Assembly: GCA_046350555.1 (NCBI GenBank)
Contig: JAXMAF010000013.1
Location: 1-64,000 of the forward strand
Origin: JAXMAF01 sp046350555
GTDB taxonomy: Bacteria; Planctomycetota; Phycisphaerae; Phycisphaerales; SM1A02
Length of the DNA: 64,000 nt
Reading direction: 5' to 3'
Made by a program: the position numbers and the translations under genes. Each line of letters opens with the position of its first letter. Positions within the stretch are counted from its first letter, which is position 1. The notes beneath the pieces were generated by a model. That model saw only the letters and a list, made by a program, of their open reading frames with translations, ran no database searches and was not told the DNA's origin. Positions 24,659-33,808 of the stretch are shown piece after piece.

Positions 24659-25876
24659 CACACCCGCGCGCGTTCGCAGGTTGTCCAGCACGTTCATGAA
24701 GTTGATGTACGCGTCGTACGGACTGTCGTACGGCGAGAAGTACTTGTGGACGTCGCCGTCGGCCCAGTACTTCGTGCACATGTAGTACACGTGGTCGCTC
24801 GTGGTGAGCTTGCGCCAATCCTCGAGGATCCACTCGTCGCCCTTCGCGTACCGGTCCTTCACGGCCGACTCGAGCTTGTACAGCTCGCTCGCGGCGCTGT
24901 CCTGCATCGGATTGCCCAGCCATGCGCTGAGGTCGCGCTCGGTGTCGGCCCAGGAGATGAAGCGGGGCACGTCGTACTCGCCGACCGGCTGATAGCAGTC
25001 CGGGACCTGCGACAGGCAGAGGAAGTCGTTGTGGCCGGGGTTCCTGTCGTAGACCTTGCCGGGCAGCGCGTCGAGGAACTCGAAGATGCCCGTCTCGGGC
25101 CATTGATGCTCGCCGAGCGTCTCGTAGTCCATGAAGAGGTTGCAGACGTAGCCGTCGCCGTTGATCTGGTTCACCCACGAGGCGAACTTCTCGGCCGTGA
25201 GCGGCCACTCGCTCCATGCCCGGTTGCTGAAGCGGAACGCGATGTCGTCGCTGAGCCGGAAGTTCTTGAGGAAGAGCTGGATCGGCCTCGACGAGATCGG
25301 GCCGGCCCCGGGCGGCACGTACGAGTAGTTGGGCGAGCGGTATCCCAGCAGCCCGTCCACGCCCTCGCAGCAGATCGCCTTGTAGGGACCCTCGGGCCGC
25401 GAGAGCTGCGCCAGGTGCGCGGCGAGCTCGTTGCTGTAGATCAGCTCGGTGTTGCGGAAGACGCGCGGCGCCTGGCCGAAGAGCCGCGCAATCCGCGCGT
25501 CTTGCATGCGCACCTGCTCGTCGAACTCCTGCTTGCTGTAGAGGAAGCTCAGCGAGTGGTGGCTCGTCTCGCCGAGGAACTCGCACGCCCCCGTCTCGGC
25601 GAGCCGGCGGAAGAGGTCGATGACGTCCGGCGCCCACTGCTCCATCTGCTGCAGCGCGGTGTCGGTGATCGAGAACGAGACGCGGAAGCGGCCCTCGTGC
25701 CGTCGCACGAGGTCGAGGATCTTGGTCGTCGCCGGTCGATAGCACTTGTCGGCCACCTTCCGCATGATCCCCTCGTTGGCGACGTTGTCGAAGTAGAACG
25801 GGTCGCTGTCGAAGACCGAATACCGCCGCAGGCGGAACGGCTGGTGGATCTGGAAGTAGAAGCAGACGGAGGCCAT
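24656..25876 (-). CDS. Glycoside hydrolase family 57 (alpha-amylase-type)
   Basis: The 406-residue protein opens with the GH57 motif HQPFRLRRY (QIHQPF), has a catalytic-nucleophile region (ICCEGVDGLLG, Glu about 167) and the general-acid motif FMDYETLGEHQ (Asp about 248). GH57 retaining enzymes act on alpha-glucans such as glycogen; bacterial cytoplasmic members of this length are annotated alpha-amylase. No signal peptide. Of two in-frame Met codons (25885, 25876), the second is chosen because TAGGAT ends exactly seven bases before it, the spacing seen for other leaderless genes here. Divergent from pyrE. The stop codon is part of a PIR-1 element. Confidence 0.93.
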   Translation of the reverse strand: MASVCFYFQIHQPFRLRRYSVFDSDPFYFDNVANEGIMRKVADKCYRPATTKILDLVRRHEGRFRVSFSITDTALQQMEQWAPDVIDLFRRLAETGACEFLGETSHHSLSFLYSKQEFDEQVRMQDARIARLFGQAPRVFRNTELIYSNELAAHLAQLSRPEGPYKAICCEGVDGLLGYRSPNYSYVPPGAGPISSRPIQLFLKNFRLSDDIAFRFSNRAWSEWPLTAEKFASWVNQINGDGYVCNLFMDYETLGEHQWPETGIFEFLDALPGKVYDRNPGHNDFLCLSQVPDCYQPVGEYDVPRFISWADTERDLSAWLGNPMQDSAASELYKLESAVKDRYAKGDEWILEDWRKLTTSDHVYYMCTKYWADGDVHKYFSPYDSPYDAYINFMNVLDNLRTRAGV

Positions 25877-25883
25877 GGCGGGC

Positions 25884-25917
25884 ATCCTACGACAGGTCGC
25901 TTGCAGGGCTGTACATT
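25884..25917. promoter_or_regulatory. Divergent leaderless-type -10 boxes (GH57 gene and pyrE)
   Basis: TAGGAT (minus, 25889-25884) and TACATT (plus, 25912-25917), each exactly seven bases before its start codon (25876 and 25925). Confidence 0.55.
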
Positions 25918-25924
25918 GACGCCC

Positions 25925-26446
25925 ATGCCCGACCGCCCGCTTGCGACCAGGATCGCCGAGGCCGCGCTGCTGCGCGGCACGTTCACGCTGCGCAGCGGAC
26001 GAACGTCCAGCTACTACCTCGACAAGTACCTCTTCTCGACCCGGCCCGACGTGCTGCGCGAGCTTGGCGCGATGTTCGCGGCGCGCCTGCCGAAGGAGAC
26101 GACGCTGCTCGCCGGCGCCGAGCTCGGGGGCATTCCGCTGGTCACGGCGACCTCGCTCGCCTCGGGGCTCCCGTGTGTCTTCATCCGCAACCAGAAGAAG
26201 GACTACGGAACCGCGAAGCAGCTCGAGGGAAGGATCGGCGCCGTCGATCGCGTCGTGATCGTCGAGGACGTCGCGACCACGGGCGGCCAGGCGCTCGAGG
26301 CGGCGCAGGTGATCCGCGCCGCGGGCGCCACCGTGCTGCGCATCATCGCGACCATCGACCGGCTCGAGGGAGCGCGGGAGAATGTCGAGCGCGCCGGCAT
26401 CGCGTTCGACTCGCTCTTCACGGTGCGCGATCTCGGCGTCGCGTGA
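25925..26446 (+). CDS. pyrE: Orotate phosphoribosyltransferase
   Basis: The 173-residue protein is a type I phosphoribosyltransferase: LRSGRTSSYYLDKYLF (orotate loop), FIRNQKKDYGTAKQLEG (catalytic Lys flexible loop) and the PRPP motif VVIVEDVATTGGQ. It converts orotate and PRPP to OMP in pyrimidine synthesis. Length is at the short end of the family (about 175-215) yet all motifs are present, as in archaeal-type PyrE. The start is supported by TACATT seven bases upstream. No other pyr gene is adjacent. Confidence 0.96.
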   Translation: MPDRPLATRIAEAALLRGTFTLRSGRTSSYYLDKYLFSTRPDVLRELGAMFAARLPKETTLLAGAELGGIPLVTATSLASGLPCVFIRNQKKDYGTAKQLEGRIGAVDRVVIVEDVATTGGQALEAAQVIRAAGATVLRIIATIDRLEGARENVERAGIAFDSLFTVRDLGVA

Positions 26447-26468
26447 CCGGACCGGCGACGCCCCGGCG

Positions 26469-27521
26469 TCACCCCTGCTCCCCGGCCGCCATCCCCTCCC
26501 CGTCCTCCCCCTTCCGCATCGCGCGGCGCCGACGAACGAGCGCCGCGATCGACAGCAGGCCGGCGGGCACGACGACGGCGATCTCCGCGGCGCGATTCAC
26601 CAGCTCGGCCGTGATCGCCAGGTGCATGTCCACGTTGGCGAGCAGCGGCGCCAGCATCGCCGTGGTCCACTCGCGCAGCCCGAGGCCGTTGCCCGCAAGC
26701 GGCACCAGCGACGCGGCGGTGCTCGACGCCGCGAGCGCCATCGCCGCCTCCGCGGGGACGGGCGAGCCGATCATGACGAAGGCGACGCCGTAGCGAAGCC
26801 CCCATAGGTGCAGGTCGAGCACGCGGAAGAAGGCGGCGACGGCGAATGGCCGCAACGGCCGGATCGCGACCGCCGCCAGCGGCGCCAGCAGCGGTGCGCC
26901 GAGTCCGCACGCGAGCTCGAGCGGCGGCGCGAGCGCCAGTCCATGGCCGACCAGGAGGCCCGTCGCGAGCAGCGCCACGCACGTTGCGCTGAGCCCGATC
27001 GACTCCACGATCGTCCTGGCGGTGTTCATCGCAGGGATCCCGTTCACGGCGCGGTGCCAGGCGATGCGCCCGAAGAGTCCGGGGCGCATCGGCACGAAGT
27101 TGAGCAGCGTGGAGGCGGCGATGAGCTCGATCATCTCGCCGGGTCGGACGCGCCCGAAGCGCGAGAGCAGCGCCAGGAAGACCATCGCGGTGCAGAGCAG
27201 GTTCCCGAGGATGGCGAGCACCAGCGTCGCGGCCAGCTTCGGGTTCGGTCGCGCGAGCGCCTTCCACGCCTCGTCGAGGAGCTCGCGGCGCATGAAGACG
27301 GTCGCCAAGGCCGCCCCAAGGAGCGCCACGCCGATCAGCGCGCCGGCCACCCGCACGGCCGGATGGCGCAGCAGCGTTGCCGCGCGGAGGCGCAGGCTGG
27401 CGTGCGGCGGATGGACACCCAGGTCCGCGTTGCCGGACGTTTCCGTCGTGTCGCGCCGCGCCGTCGACGTGGCGCGCCGCTCGCGCCCACCATCCGTCCT
27501 CCCCACTCCATCGCCACCCAT
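26469..27521 (-). CDS. Polytopic membrane protein, flippase-like (UPF0104/LPG synthase TM-like)
   Basis: The 350-residue product has a polar N-terminus (1-48) and seven to eight hydrophobic helices, with the conserved LNFVPMRPGLFGRIAWHR segment and the LVPLAGNGLGLREW segment characteristic of lysylphosphatidylglycerol synthase transmembrane-like flippases. Such proteins often handle lipid-linked substrates. It starts two bases after the stop of the TPR gene, so the two form an operon and may act together at the envelope. Substrate is not predictable. Confidence 0.75.
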   Translation of the reverse strand: MGGDGVGRTDGGRERRATSTARRDTTETSGNADLGVHPPHASLRLRAATLLRHPAVRVAGALIGVALLGAALATVFMRRELLDEAWKALARPNPKLAATLVLAILGNLLCTAMVFLALLSRFGRVRPGEMIELIAASTLLNFVPMRPGLFGRIAWHRAVNGIPAMNTARTIVESIGLSATCVALLATGLLVGHGLALAPPLELACGLGAPLLAPLAAVAIRPLRPFAVAAFFRVLDLHLWGLRYGVAFVMIGSPVPAEAAMALAASSTAASLVPLAGNGLGLREWTTAMLAPLLANVDMHLAITAELVNRAAEIAVVVPAGLLSIAALVRRRRAMRKGEDGEGMAAGEQG

Positions 27522-27523
27522 CC

Positions 27524-30358
27524 TCACGGCCCCGCCGAACCAGTTGTCGCGCCAGTTGTCGCGCCAGTTGTCGCGCCGGGTGTCGCCGCGGGTGTCGCGG
27601 TGGGTGTCGCACCGGACCTTCGCATCGCCATCAGGAGCAGTTCCGCGATGCGGCGAAGGATGAGGTCGTCGCCACGCTCCGCCTCGGCGAGCATCGGATC
27701 CCGTGCGTCGTTCGGAAGCGAAAGGAGCATCGCCAGGCGCACGGCCGGATCGCTCGATGTGCGCAGCTCCGTCACGATCGGCTCGAGCTGGGCGCGGTCC
27801 GGCAGGAGGTGCATCGCCACCCACGCCTGGGCCAGGGGCGGAATCTGCGGCAGCGCCTTGACGATGGCGTCGACCTGCTCGCGCAATGCCGCCTCGACCG
27901 TCGACCGCTGTTCCGGCGCCATCTTGGCGAGCATCTCGGGATTGACCTGCGCGGCCCGCGCCACCATCGTCGCGAGCATCTCGAGCTCCTCGGCGCGATC
28001 CACCGAGGCGATGGCCGCGACGGCGGCGGCGCGCCAGCCGGCGTCGAAGGGAACGCTGTCCACGCGGAAGTCCATCGGCGAGGAATCGGTGCCAAGCACC
28101 CCCGGGATCAGTCGATTCTCGCGCCCGGCCTGCGTCGCAGGCGCCGGATTGAGCATCGCGCGGCCACTCACGTTGGCGCTGGAGCCGTTGAGCGTGAAGT
28201 TCCGCAGGAACGTGCCGAAGGTCTCGCCGGGACCGACCAGCGATCGCGAGAGGTTGACGCGCACCGGCAGCTCCTCGCGCGGCGCGAGCTGGAGCCGTTC
28301 GGCGACATCGACCAGCGCCGGCAGCGGCAGCGGCCCGGTGCCGCTCTCGACGCCATAGGTCGTGACGGTGAGCGGCACCGCGAGCGTGTCGTGGATCGGA
28401 CCTTCCGGCCCGAGGGCGAGCGTCAGCGCGCTCCGGTTGGCGACGGTCAGGTCGGCCTCGACGCGGTCGAACGGACGGAACGCGCGCGAGGTCGGCGCGA
28501 CGGCGACCAGCAGCTCCCGCTGTGGTTCGAGCACGATGCGGTCGAACGCCTGCGGAAGCGTCGCGGCCATCGACTCGACCTCGGCCGAGGACGGCCAGAG
28601 CGGGGCACGGGTGCCAAGTTCCTTGAAGAGCATCTCCGCCGCCCACGCGCCGGCCACGTCGCCCGACAGCGCCCGCGCCGAGGCCAGCAGGCCCGACGCG
28701 CCGCCGCGGCGATCACCCTGGCGAAGGGCGATCACGGCGAGCCCGAGGCCGGCGCGGGCATCGTCGTCGCGGCACGTCTCGAGGGCCTTGGCGGCGTCGT
28801 CCAACTGCCCTTCGCGCAACTTGAACCAGCCATCGAGCAGCGCCGCGAGCGTCGGCGCCACCGGGGCGAGGGCGTTGGCCTCTTCGACGGCCTTGCGCGC
28901 CGCCGGCAGGTCGTCGCCGAGAAAGAGCATCCACCAGGCCGCGTTCGCGATCGCGTCCGACCGAAGCGCCGGGTCGCCCTCGTGACGCTTGGCGAGCTGG
29001 ATGTCGATCTGCTCGACCCGCACCACGTCGCGGGCCGCGGCCGACGCCTCGCTGCCGCCGCGCACCTGTTCGATCGCCGCGCGCGCAGCGGCGAGATCGG
29101 GCCACGCCGGCGCCATGGCGGCCTGGACGCGCGCCGGCGTGAGCGCCGCGACGTCGCCGAGCACCTGCTGCATCGCCAGCGACGCCTGGGGAGATAGCCC
29201 CGCGATGGTCCCGCGCAGCACGCGCTCGTCGGTCTCGCCGGCGGCGACGCGGATGCGGAGCGAGTCGAGCCGCTGCTGGAACGACTCGTCCTCGGCGCGC
29301 TGGCGCAGATCGAGCGTGCGGAGCGCCTCGTCGGCGTCGCCGGAGAGCCACGTCGCCAGCACCGCCGCGGTCACGAGCGCCGGATCGGCGTCGCGCGGAC
29401 CGCCTTGCGCATCCATCGCCAGCCGCAGCGTGCGACGCGCCCCGCCGAACGCCCCGCGCCGAAGGAGGAAGCCACCGAACTGCTCGATCTCCTCCATGTC
29501 GCTCGGGTCGGCGAGCGCCCGCGAGACCATGAGCTCCGTGATCGCGACCGGATCGTCGGTGACGCGGGCGAAGAACTCGGTCAGCGCCGACGTCGCGGCC
29601 GGGTTCGCGGGATCGATCGCGACGCTCTCGGCGAGCCAGTGCGTCGCCTGCCGAAGGTCGCCGGTCTGCTGAAGCAGGGTCGAGTAGTCGAGCGCCAGCC
29701 GCGACGCGATCGGTGCGCCCAGCGACGCGGAGGTCTCCGGCGCAAGCAGCTTCTCGTACGCGGCGATGCGCGCCTCGGCGGTGTCCAGCGCGTCGATGGC
29801 GCCCATGAGCCGGCGCAGGCGGATCGTCGCGTCGTCCGGAATGAGCCTGCCAAGTCGATCGAGCGCTCGACGGGCCATCGCCGGCTGGTCGGCGAGGTCC
29901 GCCATCTGCAACAGCACGCGCCAGTGGTCCGGGTCGCCCGGATCGAATTCGGTCGCGCGCTCGACGATGGCAAGCCCAAGGTCGAGGTCCGCCGACGAAC
30001 CGCCGGGGCGCGACGCCGTCTCGACCGCCCGCTGCACGAGCAGGTCCGCGAAGCGGCGACGAAGGAGCGCGTGTTCCTCGTCGGAAAGACGAAGTCCGTT
30101 CGGAGCGATCGCGGTCGCGCGGGCGACCGCGCCGTCCGGCGGCGTGGCGGCGGGCGCCGTTGCCGAAGGCGGCGTCGCTCGATCCGCGATCGACGGCGAC
30201 CCGGTGGTCGCGGGTCGGATCGTCGCCGGCGCGGTTGCCGCGGGGGGGGGGCCCGCCGACGGGCCCAGGGGCGCGCGAGCCGGTGCGCCCGCCGCGACAA
30301 GCGGCAGCGCGGCACACGCCGCGCAGGCACTTCGGCGGGACAGCGACAGAAGGCTCAT
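27524..30358 (-). CDS. Exported TPR-rich protein of unknown function
   Basis: A 944-residue protein with a signal sequence (MSLLSLSRRSACAACAALPL), an Ala/Pro/Thr-rich linker (about 30-75), and TPR-like helical pairs from about residue 85 to 560 (for example DLDLGLAIVERATEFDPGD, LALDYSTLLQQTGDLRQATH). Residues 600-750 look like a beta-rich domain, 750-900 are helical again, and the C-terminus is a low-complexity ATP/ATTG repeat encoded by 12-bp units. The start is supported by TATATT five bases before ATG 30358. The linker contains a run of ten C (coding strand), a slippage-prone site. Operon with the downstream flippase-like gene. Role unknown; envelope scaffold is inference. Confidence 0.75.
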   Translation of the reverse strand: MSLLSLSRRSACAACAALPLVAAGAPARAPLGPSAGPPPAATAPATIRPATTGSPSIADRATPPSATAPAATPPDGAVARATAIAPNGLRLSDEEHALLRRRFADLLVQRAVETASRPGGSSADLDLGLAIVERATEFDPGDPDHWRVLLQMADLADQPAMARRALDRLGRLIPDDATIRLRRLMGAIDALDTAEARIAAYEKLLAPETSASLGAPIASRLALDYSTLLQQTGDLRQATHWLAESVAIDPANPAATSALTEFFARVTDDPVAITELMVSRALADPSDMEEIEQFGGFLLRRGAFGGARRTLRLAMDAQGGPRDADPALVTAAVLATWLSGDADEALRTLDLRQRAEDESFQQRLDSLRIRVAAGETDERVLRGTIAGLSPQASLAMQQVLGDVAALTPARVQAAMAPAWPDLAAARAAIEQVRGGSEASAAARDVVRVEQIDIQLAKRHEGDPALRSDAIANAAWWMLFLGDDLPAARKAVEEANALAPVAPTLAALLDGWFKLREGQLDDAAKALETCRDDDARAGLGLAVIALRQGDRRGGASGLLASARALSGDVAGAWAAEMLFKELGTRAPLWPSSAEVESMAATLPQAFDRIVLEPQRELLVAVAPTSRAFRPFDRVEADLTVANRSALTLALGPEGPIHDTLAVPLTVTTYGVESGTGPLPLPALVDVAERLQLAPREELPVRVNLSRSLVGPGETFGTFLRNFTLNGSSANVSGRAMLNPAPATQAGRENRLIPGVLGTDSSPMDFRVDSVPFDAGWRAAAVAAIASVDRAEELEMLATMVARAAQVNPEMLAKMAPEQRSTVEAALREQVDAIVKALPQIPPLAQAWVAMHLLPDRAQLEPIVTELRTSSDPAVRLAMLLSLPNDARDPMLAEAERGDDLILRRIAELLLMAMRRSGATPTATPAATPGATTGATTGATTGSAGP
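27541..27612. repeat. 12-bp tandem repeat (6 units) at a gene's 3' end
   Basis: Three perfect CAGTTGTCGCGC units and three variants of CGGGTGTCGCNN, encoding ATTG/ATPx repeats at the C-terminus of the TPR protein. The unit is a multiple of three, so copy changes keep the frame. Confidence 0.85.
30242..30251. repeat. G10 homopolymer in coding sequence
   Basis: Ten consecutive G (C on the coding strand) in the linker after the signal peptide of the TPR protein; the frame is open at this length. Either a slippage site or an assembly-prone spot. Confidence 0.8.
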
Positions 30359-30501
30359 GGCGAAATATACTCCTCCCCTGCGAATTGCCCGCGCGACGCA
30401 CGGCTTGGATGCCCACGGGCGCCCATCGCCTCGTCGAGCGCGTGTTCTCAACGCCGCTGGCCGCCCCTCGGTTCGTCCTCTCACCGACCCGCCCATCACT
30501 G

Positions 30502-31596
30502 ATGCCGACCACTGCCAACGCTCGAACCAGGCGCGCCGCCACCATCCGACTCGACGGGTTCGCCTCGACGTGGCGAGGTGTCGCGGCCGCGGCGGCGCTC
30601 GTCGCGGCGCTGACGGGTCGCGCGCTGGCGCAGGACGCCGGGAGCATGCCGCAGACGATCGTCGCGTCCACGACGCCGCTCAGCGCCGATCAGAAGGCGA
30701 AGATCCAGTCCTTCGTCGAGGCCCAGGCGGGCCAGCTCGCGACCGGCGACGGCGACAAGATGACCCGCGCCCGCAACGAGCTCGCCTCGCTGCCCGGTCG
30801 ACCCGGCGCCACCGAGATCTTCCAGCGCGAGTACGCGGCCCTGGCCAGGCCGGCGCTCGAGGAGATCGTGGCCGGTCCGGACGAGATGCGGGCGGTGAAC
30901 GCGCTGATCGTGATCCAGGCGCTGCGGACGCCGGAGGCCGTGGCGTTCCTCCTCGAGCGAAGCGATCCGAAGAGCGAGAAGCGCATCGCGGTGCGCACGC
31001 GCGCCGCCTCCTCGCTGGCCGACGCGATCGCCACCACGCCGCTCTCGCCGGCGCAGGTCGATGGCGCCGTGCGCGGCATCGTGGCGGCCGCGAGCGCCGA
31101 GCCCGAGTGGGTTCCCGTGCTGCACGCCTTCCGGGCGCTCGCGCGCGCATCGGCCCTTCCGAAGCTGCCCGCGGCGTCGACCGACCTCGCCGTCCGGGCC
31201 CAGTCGGACCTTCTCGCCGCGATCGTCGAGCGCATCGCGCACCAGCCGGCGCCGCAGGCGATGGTCGCCGCCGTCGCGCAGGCGCTGGTGCTCATGCGCG
31301 ACCAGTTCACGACGATGAGCGCCGAGCGCGTGAAGCTGCTGCGGCAGCAGCTCGTCGGCTCCATCACATCGCTCGCCCGGTCGGCCAACAAGGACTGGGA
31401 CGCGCTCCAGGGCGACGACACGGCCAAGCGCACCTACGGCGCGGCCCTGGGTGTCGCCGACCTGCTCCTTTCGCTCGCGGCCAAGGACCGGCAGGAGCAG
31501 ATGACGCTCTCGCTCGGCAAGTCGTGGGAAGCCGGCGACAAGGCGGCCTTCGAGGCCGACCTGAAGAAGATCGAGGCGTTCGCGGCGAAGCGGTAG
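30502..31596 (+). CDS. Exported alpha-helical (HEAT-like) protein of unknown function
   Basis: The 364-residue product has a signal peptide (residues about 22-43, WRGVAAAAALVAALTGRALA then QD) and an all-helical mature part with HEAT-like pairs (ALARPALEEIVAGPDEMRAV, ALIVIQALRTPEAVAFLLER). No catalytic motif or family is recognised. It is divergent from the TPR/flippase operon and lies upstream of the peptide-binding protein. ATG 30502 is the first Met before the signal peptide. Confidence 0.7.
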   Translation: MPTTANARTRRAATIRLDGFASTWRGVAAAAALVAALTGRALAQDAGSMPQTIVASTTPLSADQKAKIQSFVEAQAGQLATGDGDKMTRARNELASLPGRPGATEIFQREYAALARPALEEIVAGPDEMRAVNALIVIQALRTPEAVAFLLERSDPKSEKRIAVRTRAASSLADAIATTPLSPAQVDGAVRGIVAAASAEPEWVPVLHAFRALARASALPKLPAASTDLAVRAQSDLLAAIVERIAHQPAPQAMVAAVAQALVLMRDQFTTMSAERVKLLRQQLVGSITSLARSANKDWDALQGDDTAKRTYGAALGVADLLLSLAAKDRQEQMTLSLGKSWEAGDKAAFEADLKKIEAFAAKR

Positions 31597-31603
31597 CGCG
31601 TCG

Positions 31604-31665
31604 GCCGTGACGCCACGGTGCGCGAGGGGTTGAACGCGTCAAGGCCGGCTGGAATCCATGCGAGG
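31604..31665 (+). repeat. PIR-1 copy 9 (right half only)
   Basis: GTGACGCCACGGTGCGCGAGG to GGCTGGAATCCATGCG, the right half of the consensus, just after the HEAT-like gene. Confidence 0.75.
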
Positions 31666-31785
31666 ACCTGCGCGACTCCGCCGCGCGGCGGCTTCTTGGA
31701 CTTCCTCGCCCGACGCGTGACTTCACGCCAAGGCGCACCGCGGCCCGAACCGGCGGACGCTCGTTCCACGTATCCTCGTGAACCG

Positions 31786-33747
31786 GTGCGCTGGATCGGA
31801 CCACTGCTCTTCGTCGGGTTGGCGCTGATCGGCGTCGCGGCGCTGGATCGCGGCGATCGTCGTGCGGATCTCGTGGTGGCGCATCGCGCCGATGTCTTCA
31901 CGCTCGACCCGCAGCGGATGAGCTACCAGCAGGACCTGCGCGTCGCCGAGGCGCTTTACGAGACGCTGGTCGTGCTCGACCCGGTCGAGTGCCGGCCGAT
32001 GCCCGGCACGGCGGAGTCGTGGACCCGCTCCGACGACGGGCGCACCTACACCTTCGCGATTCGCCGCGACGCGCGCTGGAGCAACGGCGATCCGGTCGTC
32101 GCCGACGACTTCATCGAGGCGTGGTTCCGGGCGATCGTTCCCGACCTCGCCGCCGACTACACCGGCCTCTTCTTCCTCATCGACGGAGCCGAGGCCTTCT
32201 TCCGCTGGCGCGCCGACGAGCTCGCGCGCTTCGTCGCGGAGGACGCGTCGCGCGGCGACCCGGACGCCGGCGAGGCGCTCCTCGCCGCCTCGCGACGACG
32301 ATTCGCGGAGACCGTCGGCCTCTCCGCGCCCGACGACCGGACGCTGGTGGTCCGGCTCGCCCGCCCCACGCCGTACCTGCTGGACGTGCTGGCCGTCGCC
32401 GCCTGCGCGCCGGTGCATCGGGCGACCGTCGCGAGGTTCACCACCGTCGATCCGGCGACCGGGCGCATTCAGGTCGATCACGGATGGACGCGCCCGGGCA
32501 CGCTGGTCGGCAACGGGCCGTACGAGCTCGAGCGCTGGCGCTACAAGCGCGACATGCGCCTTCGACGCAACCCGCACTACTGGAACGCCGCCAATGTGCG
32601 CGCCGAGACGATCGACGTGCTGCCCATCGAGGACGCGAACACGTCGATCCTCGCCTTCGACGCCGGCGGCATCGATTGGCACACCGATGTCGTGGTCGAG
32701 TATCGCGCGGACCTGCTCGAACAGCGCCGCCGCTACGAGGAACGCTGGGCGGCGCAACTGGGCGGCGCCGCGCCCGGTTCGGCCACCGGCTCCATGGCAC
32801 GTTCGGCGACCGCTTCATCGGGCGACCCGTCGCCCGGCGCTCCTGCCGACCGTCCGGTCGCGGCCGACCTCGTCGATCGCGACGTCGTCCTGGGCGCGCT
32901 CCCTGCGCCCGACGCGCGGCGCGGCGAGCGCCGCAACGTCGCGGTCTTCGATTCCTTCGGCACCGACTTCTACAGCTTCAATTGCCGACCGAAGCTCGCC
33001 GACGGCGGCGACAATCCCTTCGCCGACGCGCGGGTGCGCCGCGCGTTTGCGCTGGCCGTCGACAAGGAGCTGCTCGTCGAGCAGGTCACGCGCCTGCACG
33101 AGCGCGTCAGCGGCTCCATCACGCCGCGCGGCGGCATCGTCGGCTACGACCCGCCCGTCGGGCTCGGCTTCGATCCGGATCGGGCGCGGCGCGAGCTCGC
33201 CGACGCGGGCTGGGCCGACCGCGACGGCGACGGCCTCGTCGAGGACGCCGCCGGGCGCGCCTTTCCGACGGTCGACCTTCTCTACTCCACGGGGAATCCG
33301 CGGTACGAGGATCTCTCGCTCGCGCTGCGCGACATGTGGCAGCGCGAGCTGGGCGTCTCGGTCGAGCTTCGCTCGAAGGAGGCGAAGTTCGCGAAGAACG
33401 ATCTCCAGAAGGGCAACTTCATGATCGCCCGCGGCGGCTGGTACGGCGACTTCGGCGATCCGATGACCTTTCTCCTGTCGTCGCGCACCGGCGACGGCAA
33501 CAACGACCGCGGCTTCGCGAATCCCCGCTTCGACGCGATGCTCGACGCGGCAAACGACGAGGCCGATCCGGCGAGGCGCTTCGCGATGCTGCGCGAGGCG
33601 GAGCGGCTGCTCGTCGAGGAGGAACTGCCCTTCGTGCCCCTGTGCACCTACGTACAGGTGTACATGTACGAGCCCGGCAAGCTTCACGGACTGACCAGGC
33701 ACCCGAAGCTGGAACAGTACCTCGGGCGGATGTGGGTGGAGAAGTGA
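31786..33747 (+). CDS. ABC transporter substrate-binding protein, OppA/DppA family (SBP_bac_5)
   Basis: The 653-residue protein begins with a membrane anchor or signal (VRWIGPLLFVGLALIGVAAL), then the SBP_bac_5 pattern: DVFTLDPQRMSYQQDLRVAEALYETL, TYTFAIRRDARWSNGDPVVADDF, LVGNGPYELERWRYKRDMRL, RAFALAVDKELLVEQV and MTFLLSSRTGDGNNDRGF. It captures oligopeptides for import. A proline-rich insert occurs near residues 325-375. GTG 31786 is chosen because TATCCT lies nine bases upstream and the hydrophobic segment begins there. No permease follows; an OppB-type permease is encoded at 14017-14970. The TGA stop is the first codon of a PIR-1 half element. Confidence 0.93.
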   Translation: MRWIGPLLFVGLALIGVAALDRGDRRADLVVAHRADVFTLDPQRMSYQQDLRVAEALYETLVVLDPVECRPMPGTAESWTRSDDGRTYTFAIRRDARWSNGDPVVADDFIEAWFRAIVPDLAADYTGLFFLIDGAEAFFRWRADELARFVAEDASRGDPDAGEALLAASRRRFAETVGLSAPDDRTLVVRLARPTPYLLDVLAVAACAPVHRATVARFTTVDPATGRIQVDHGWTRPGTLVGNGPYELERWRYKRDMRLRRNPHYWNAANVRAETIDVLPIEDANTSILAFDAGGIDWHTDVVVEYRADLLEQRRRYEERWAAQLGGAAPGSATGSMARSATASSGDPSPGAPADRPVAADLVDRDVVLGALPAPDARRGERRNVAVFDSFGTDFYSFNCRPKLADGGDNPFADARVRRAFALAVDKELLVEQVTRLHERVSGSITPRGGIVGYDPPVGLGFDPDRARRELADAGWADRDGDGLVEDAAGRAFPTVDLLYSTGNPRYEDLSLALRDMWQRELGVSVELRSKEAKFAKNDLQKGNFMIARGGWYGDFGDPMTFLLSSRTGDGNNDRGFANPRFDAMLDAANDEADPARRFAMLREAERLLVEEELPFVPLCTYVQVYMYEPGKLHGLTRHPKLEQYLGRMWVEK

Positions 33748-33808
33748 TGCGGATTCCAGTCGACCTCCATGCGTTCGATCCCCCTGGCCCACCGTGGCGT
33801 CTCACGGC
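33745..33808 (-). repeat. PIR-1 copy 10 (half) supplying two stop codons
   Basis: TGATGCGGATTCCAGTCGAC to GGCGTCTCACGGCG. Its outer TGA stops the binding-protein gene, and the central CGTGAGACG stops the convergent cysteine-rich gene. Confidence 0.85.

Noticed and set aside
14017..33747. Complete oligopeptide transporter
   Set aside because: Only a permease (14.0 kb) and a binding protein (31.8 kb) are present, far apart and on opposite strands; no OppC, OppD or OppF.
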